NCBI RefSeq assembly: GCF_022230925.1
Contig: NZ_JAKKFH010000001.1
Coordinates: 248,001 to 312,000 of the forward strand
Length of the DNA: 64,000 nt
Direction of reading: 5' to 3'
DNA from: Micromonospora alfalfae
GTDB lineage: Bacteria; Actinomycetota; Actinomycetes; Mycobacteriales; Micromonosporaceae
The notes below the pieces were generated by a model that worked only from the letters and a program-made list of their open reading frames with translations, was not told the origin of the DNA and made no database searches. Positions 62,545 through 64,000 of this stretch are shown in pieces. Made by a program: the position numbers and the translations under genes. How positions within the stretch are numbered: the first letter of the stretch is position 1; the number at the start of each line of letters is the position of its first letter.

Positions 62545-63780
62545 GTGACTGACGGTGGGGGGCGGGTGGGCGGCGGCGGGGCCAGCAGCGCTGAGGAGCC
62601 CTGGCCGGTACGGGTGGTCAGCCAGAAGGTGGGGGCCTGGATCGCCAAGCTGGGCTGGGTATGGGTGGACGGGCAGGTGGCGCAGATCAGCCGCCGCCCC
62701 GGGGCCAGCACCGTCTTCCTCACCCTGCGTGACCCATCGGCCGACCTGAGCCTGACCGTCACCACCAACCGGGACGTCCTGGACTCCGGCGCGCCGGAGC
62801 TACGCGAGGGCGCACGTGTGGTGCTGCACGCCAAGCCCGAGTTCTACGCCGCCCGGGGCACGCTGAGCCTGCGGGCCGACGAAATCCGTCAGGTGGGGCT
62901 CGGGGAGCTGCTGGCCCGACTGGAGAAGCTCAAGAAGCTTCTCGCGGCCGAAGGGCTCTTCGACCGCGCCCGCAAGCGTCGACTGCCGTTCCTGCCCGGC
63001 CGGATCGGGCTCATCACCGGCCGCGCCTCGGCGGCGGAGCGGGACGTGCTGACAAATGCCCGACGGCGCTGGCCGGCGGTGGAGTTCCGGACCGTCAACG
63101 TGGCCGTGCAGGGCCCGTCCGCGGTGCCGCAGATCGTCGACGCGCTCAAGGTGCTGGACGCCGACCCGAGCATCGAGGTGATCATCATCGCCCGGGGTGG
63201 CGGCGGCATCGAGGATCTGCTGCCCTTCTCCGACGAGGCGCTCTGCCGGGCGGTGTTCGGCTGTCGTACGCCGGTGGTCAGCGCGATCGGTCACGAGACG
63301 GACGCGCCCTTGATCGATTACGTCGCCGACGTCCGCGCCTCCACCCCGACCGACGCGGCGAAGCGGGTCGTCCCCGACCTCACCGAGGAGGTACGTCTCA
63401 TCGGCCAGGCCCGGCACCGCCTCGAACGGGCGGTGCGCAACCTGGTCGACAGGGAGACGCACCGGCTCGACGGGCTGCGTTCCCGGCCGGTGCTGGCCCG
63501 GCCGCAGGTGATGGTGGAGCATCGGGCGACCGAGCTGACCGCGTTGCGTCAGCGGGCGGGCCGCTGCCTGGAGCACCGGCTCGGGGCCGCGGAGGATGAC
63601 CTGCGGCACACCCTGGCGCGGCTGCGCGCCCTCTCCCCCGCTGCCACCCTCGACCGGGGGTACGCGATCGTGCAGCGCGCGGACGGCCACGTGGTCCGCG
63701 CGGCGGCGGAGGTCGGCAAGGGCGACCCCCTGCGGGTACGACTGGCCGACGGCGAGCTGGCCGCCACCGTCGATGGCTGA
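62545..63780 (+). CDS. xseA: Exodeoxyribonuclease VII large subunit
   Basis: Catalytic subunit of the single-strand-specific exonuclease VII. The 411-residue protein has an N-terminal OB fold (about residues 20-115, [29 protein letters not shown]), a catalytic core with [40 protein letters not shown] and [27 protein letters not shown], and a C-terminal helical region for binding the small subunit. The GTG at 62545 fits the -10 box 6 nt upstream. It is followed by xseB after 36 bp. Confidence 0.95.
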   Translation: MTDGGGRVGGGGASSAEEPWPVRVVSQKVGAWIAKLGWVWVDGQVAQISRRPGASTVFLTLRDPSADLSLTVTTNRDVLDSGAPELREGARVVLHAKPEFYAARGTLSLRADEIRQVGLGELLARLEKLKKLLAAEGLFDRARKRRLPFLPGRIGLITGRASAAERDVLTNARRRWPAVEFRTVNVAVQGPSAVPQIVDALKVLDADPSIEVIIIARGGGGIEDLLPFSDEALCRAVFGCRTPVVSAIGHETDAPLIDYVADVRASTPTDAAKRVVPDLTEEVRLIGQARHRLERAVRNLVDRETHRLDGLRSRPVLARPQVMVEHRATELTALRQRAGRCLEHRLGAAEDDLRHTLARLRALSPAATLDRGYAIVQRADGHVVRAAAEVGKGDPLRVRLADGELAATVDG

Positions 63781-63816
63781 GTGGCGACGCGGCGCGGTGG
63801 GGAGTGATGTGCTGAG

Positions 63817-64000
63817 ATGAACGCGATGACTGATGACACGAAGGCCGGGCCGGACGAGCGGCTCAGTTACGAGCAGGCCCGCGCCGAGCTGGCCTCGGTG
63901 GTGGAGCGGCTGGAGGCCGGCGGCACGTCCCTGGAGGAGTCGCTGGCGCTCTGGGAGCGCGGCGAGGCGCTGGCGGTGATCTGTCAACGCTGGCTGGATG
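63817..64000 (+). CDS. xseB: Exodeoxyribonuclease VII small subunit (3' part outside the window)
   Basis: The first 61 codons of xseB. The family signature [36 protein letters not shown] is complete; the protein is about 80 residues in relatives. Two ATGs are possible at 63817 and 63826. It pairs with xseA in exonuclease VII. Confidence 0.92.
   Translation, partial: MNAMTDDTKAGPDERLSYEQARAELASVVERLEAGGTSLEESLALWERGEALAVICQRWLD

Overview
The window is high-GC actinobacterial chromosome, most likely from Micromonospora or a close relative. Signs of this are strong G/C third-position bias, a mycothiol conjugate amidase (mycothiol is made only by actinobacteria), many GTG and TTG starts, many leaderless promoters, and a tRNA-Leu(UAA) of the bldA type. 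The genus call is inference. Most genes are core metabolism and housekeeping. There is no prophage, insertion sequence with a transposase, CRISPR array, rRNA or biosynthetic gene cluster.

Layout. 1-5.6 kb: the end of purK, a thioredoxin-fold DUF255 protein and a membrane GGDEF-EAL protein. 5.7-22 kb: a block that matches from memory the Mycobacterium tuberculosis order Rv1074c-Rv1084 (thiolase, SGNH hydrolase, cbs, metB, greA, DUF4307, mca, small membrane protein, DUF255 protein), with extra genes between (ilvA, an amidase, a secreted propeller, a HIT protein, msrA, RNase Z, a GNAT protein). metB and cbs give both directions of transsulfuration; msrA, mca and cbs together point to thiol and redox metabolism. 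22-24.4 kb: two paralogous Bax-inhibitor-like membrane proteins separated by a long nested inverted repeat, then the tRNA that decodes UUA. 24.5-36.2 kb: a polytopic membrane protein, NDH-2, a tightly coupled MoxR/DUF58/DUF4129 operon, a uracil-DNA glycosylase, a dienelactone hydrolase, a repeat-rich membrane protein and a PadR-HAAS pair. 36.4-50.7 kb: ppx, DUF501, divIC/ftsB, eno, mazG, a SurA-like lipoprotein and mfd, matching M. tuberculosis Rv1020-Rv1026, interrupted by a regulator, an esterase, argA, a lipoprotein and a DUF885 peptidase. 51.3-60.9 kb: a membrane protein, ppc, a Gly/Asp-rich membrane protein, rmuC and a large secreted subtilase. 60.9-64 kb: a lipoprotein, ispH, xseA and the start of xseB.

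The unusual content lies between the genes. RNase Z is preceded by a long leader with an extreme Shine-Dalgarno sequence, a 12-codon ORF and a predicted three-way-junction RNA. Three 56-bp tandem repeats form a chain of GTGA-overlapping 19-codon mini-ORFs inside the MoxR operon. Related intergenic palindromes recur at distant sites. Exactly one in-frame TTA codon was found by eye, at codon 15 of the DUF885 peptidase, in the same window as the tRNA that reads it. At least 13 genes carry a TANNNT -10 box 6-7 nt before the start codon, which predicts leaderless mRNAs.
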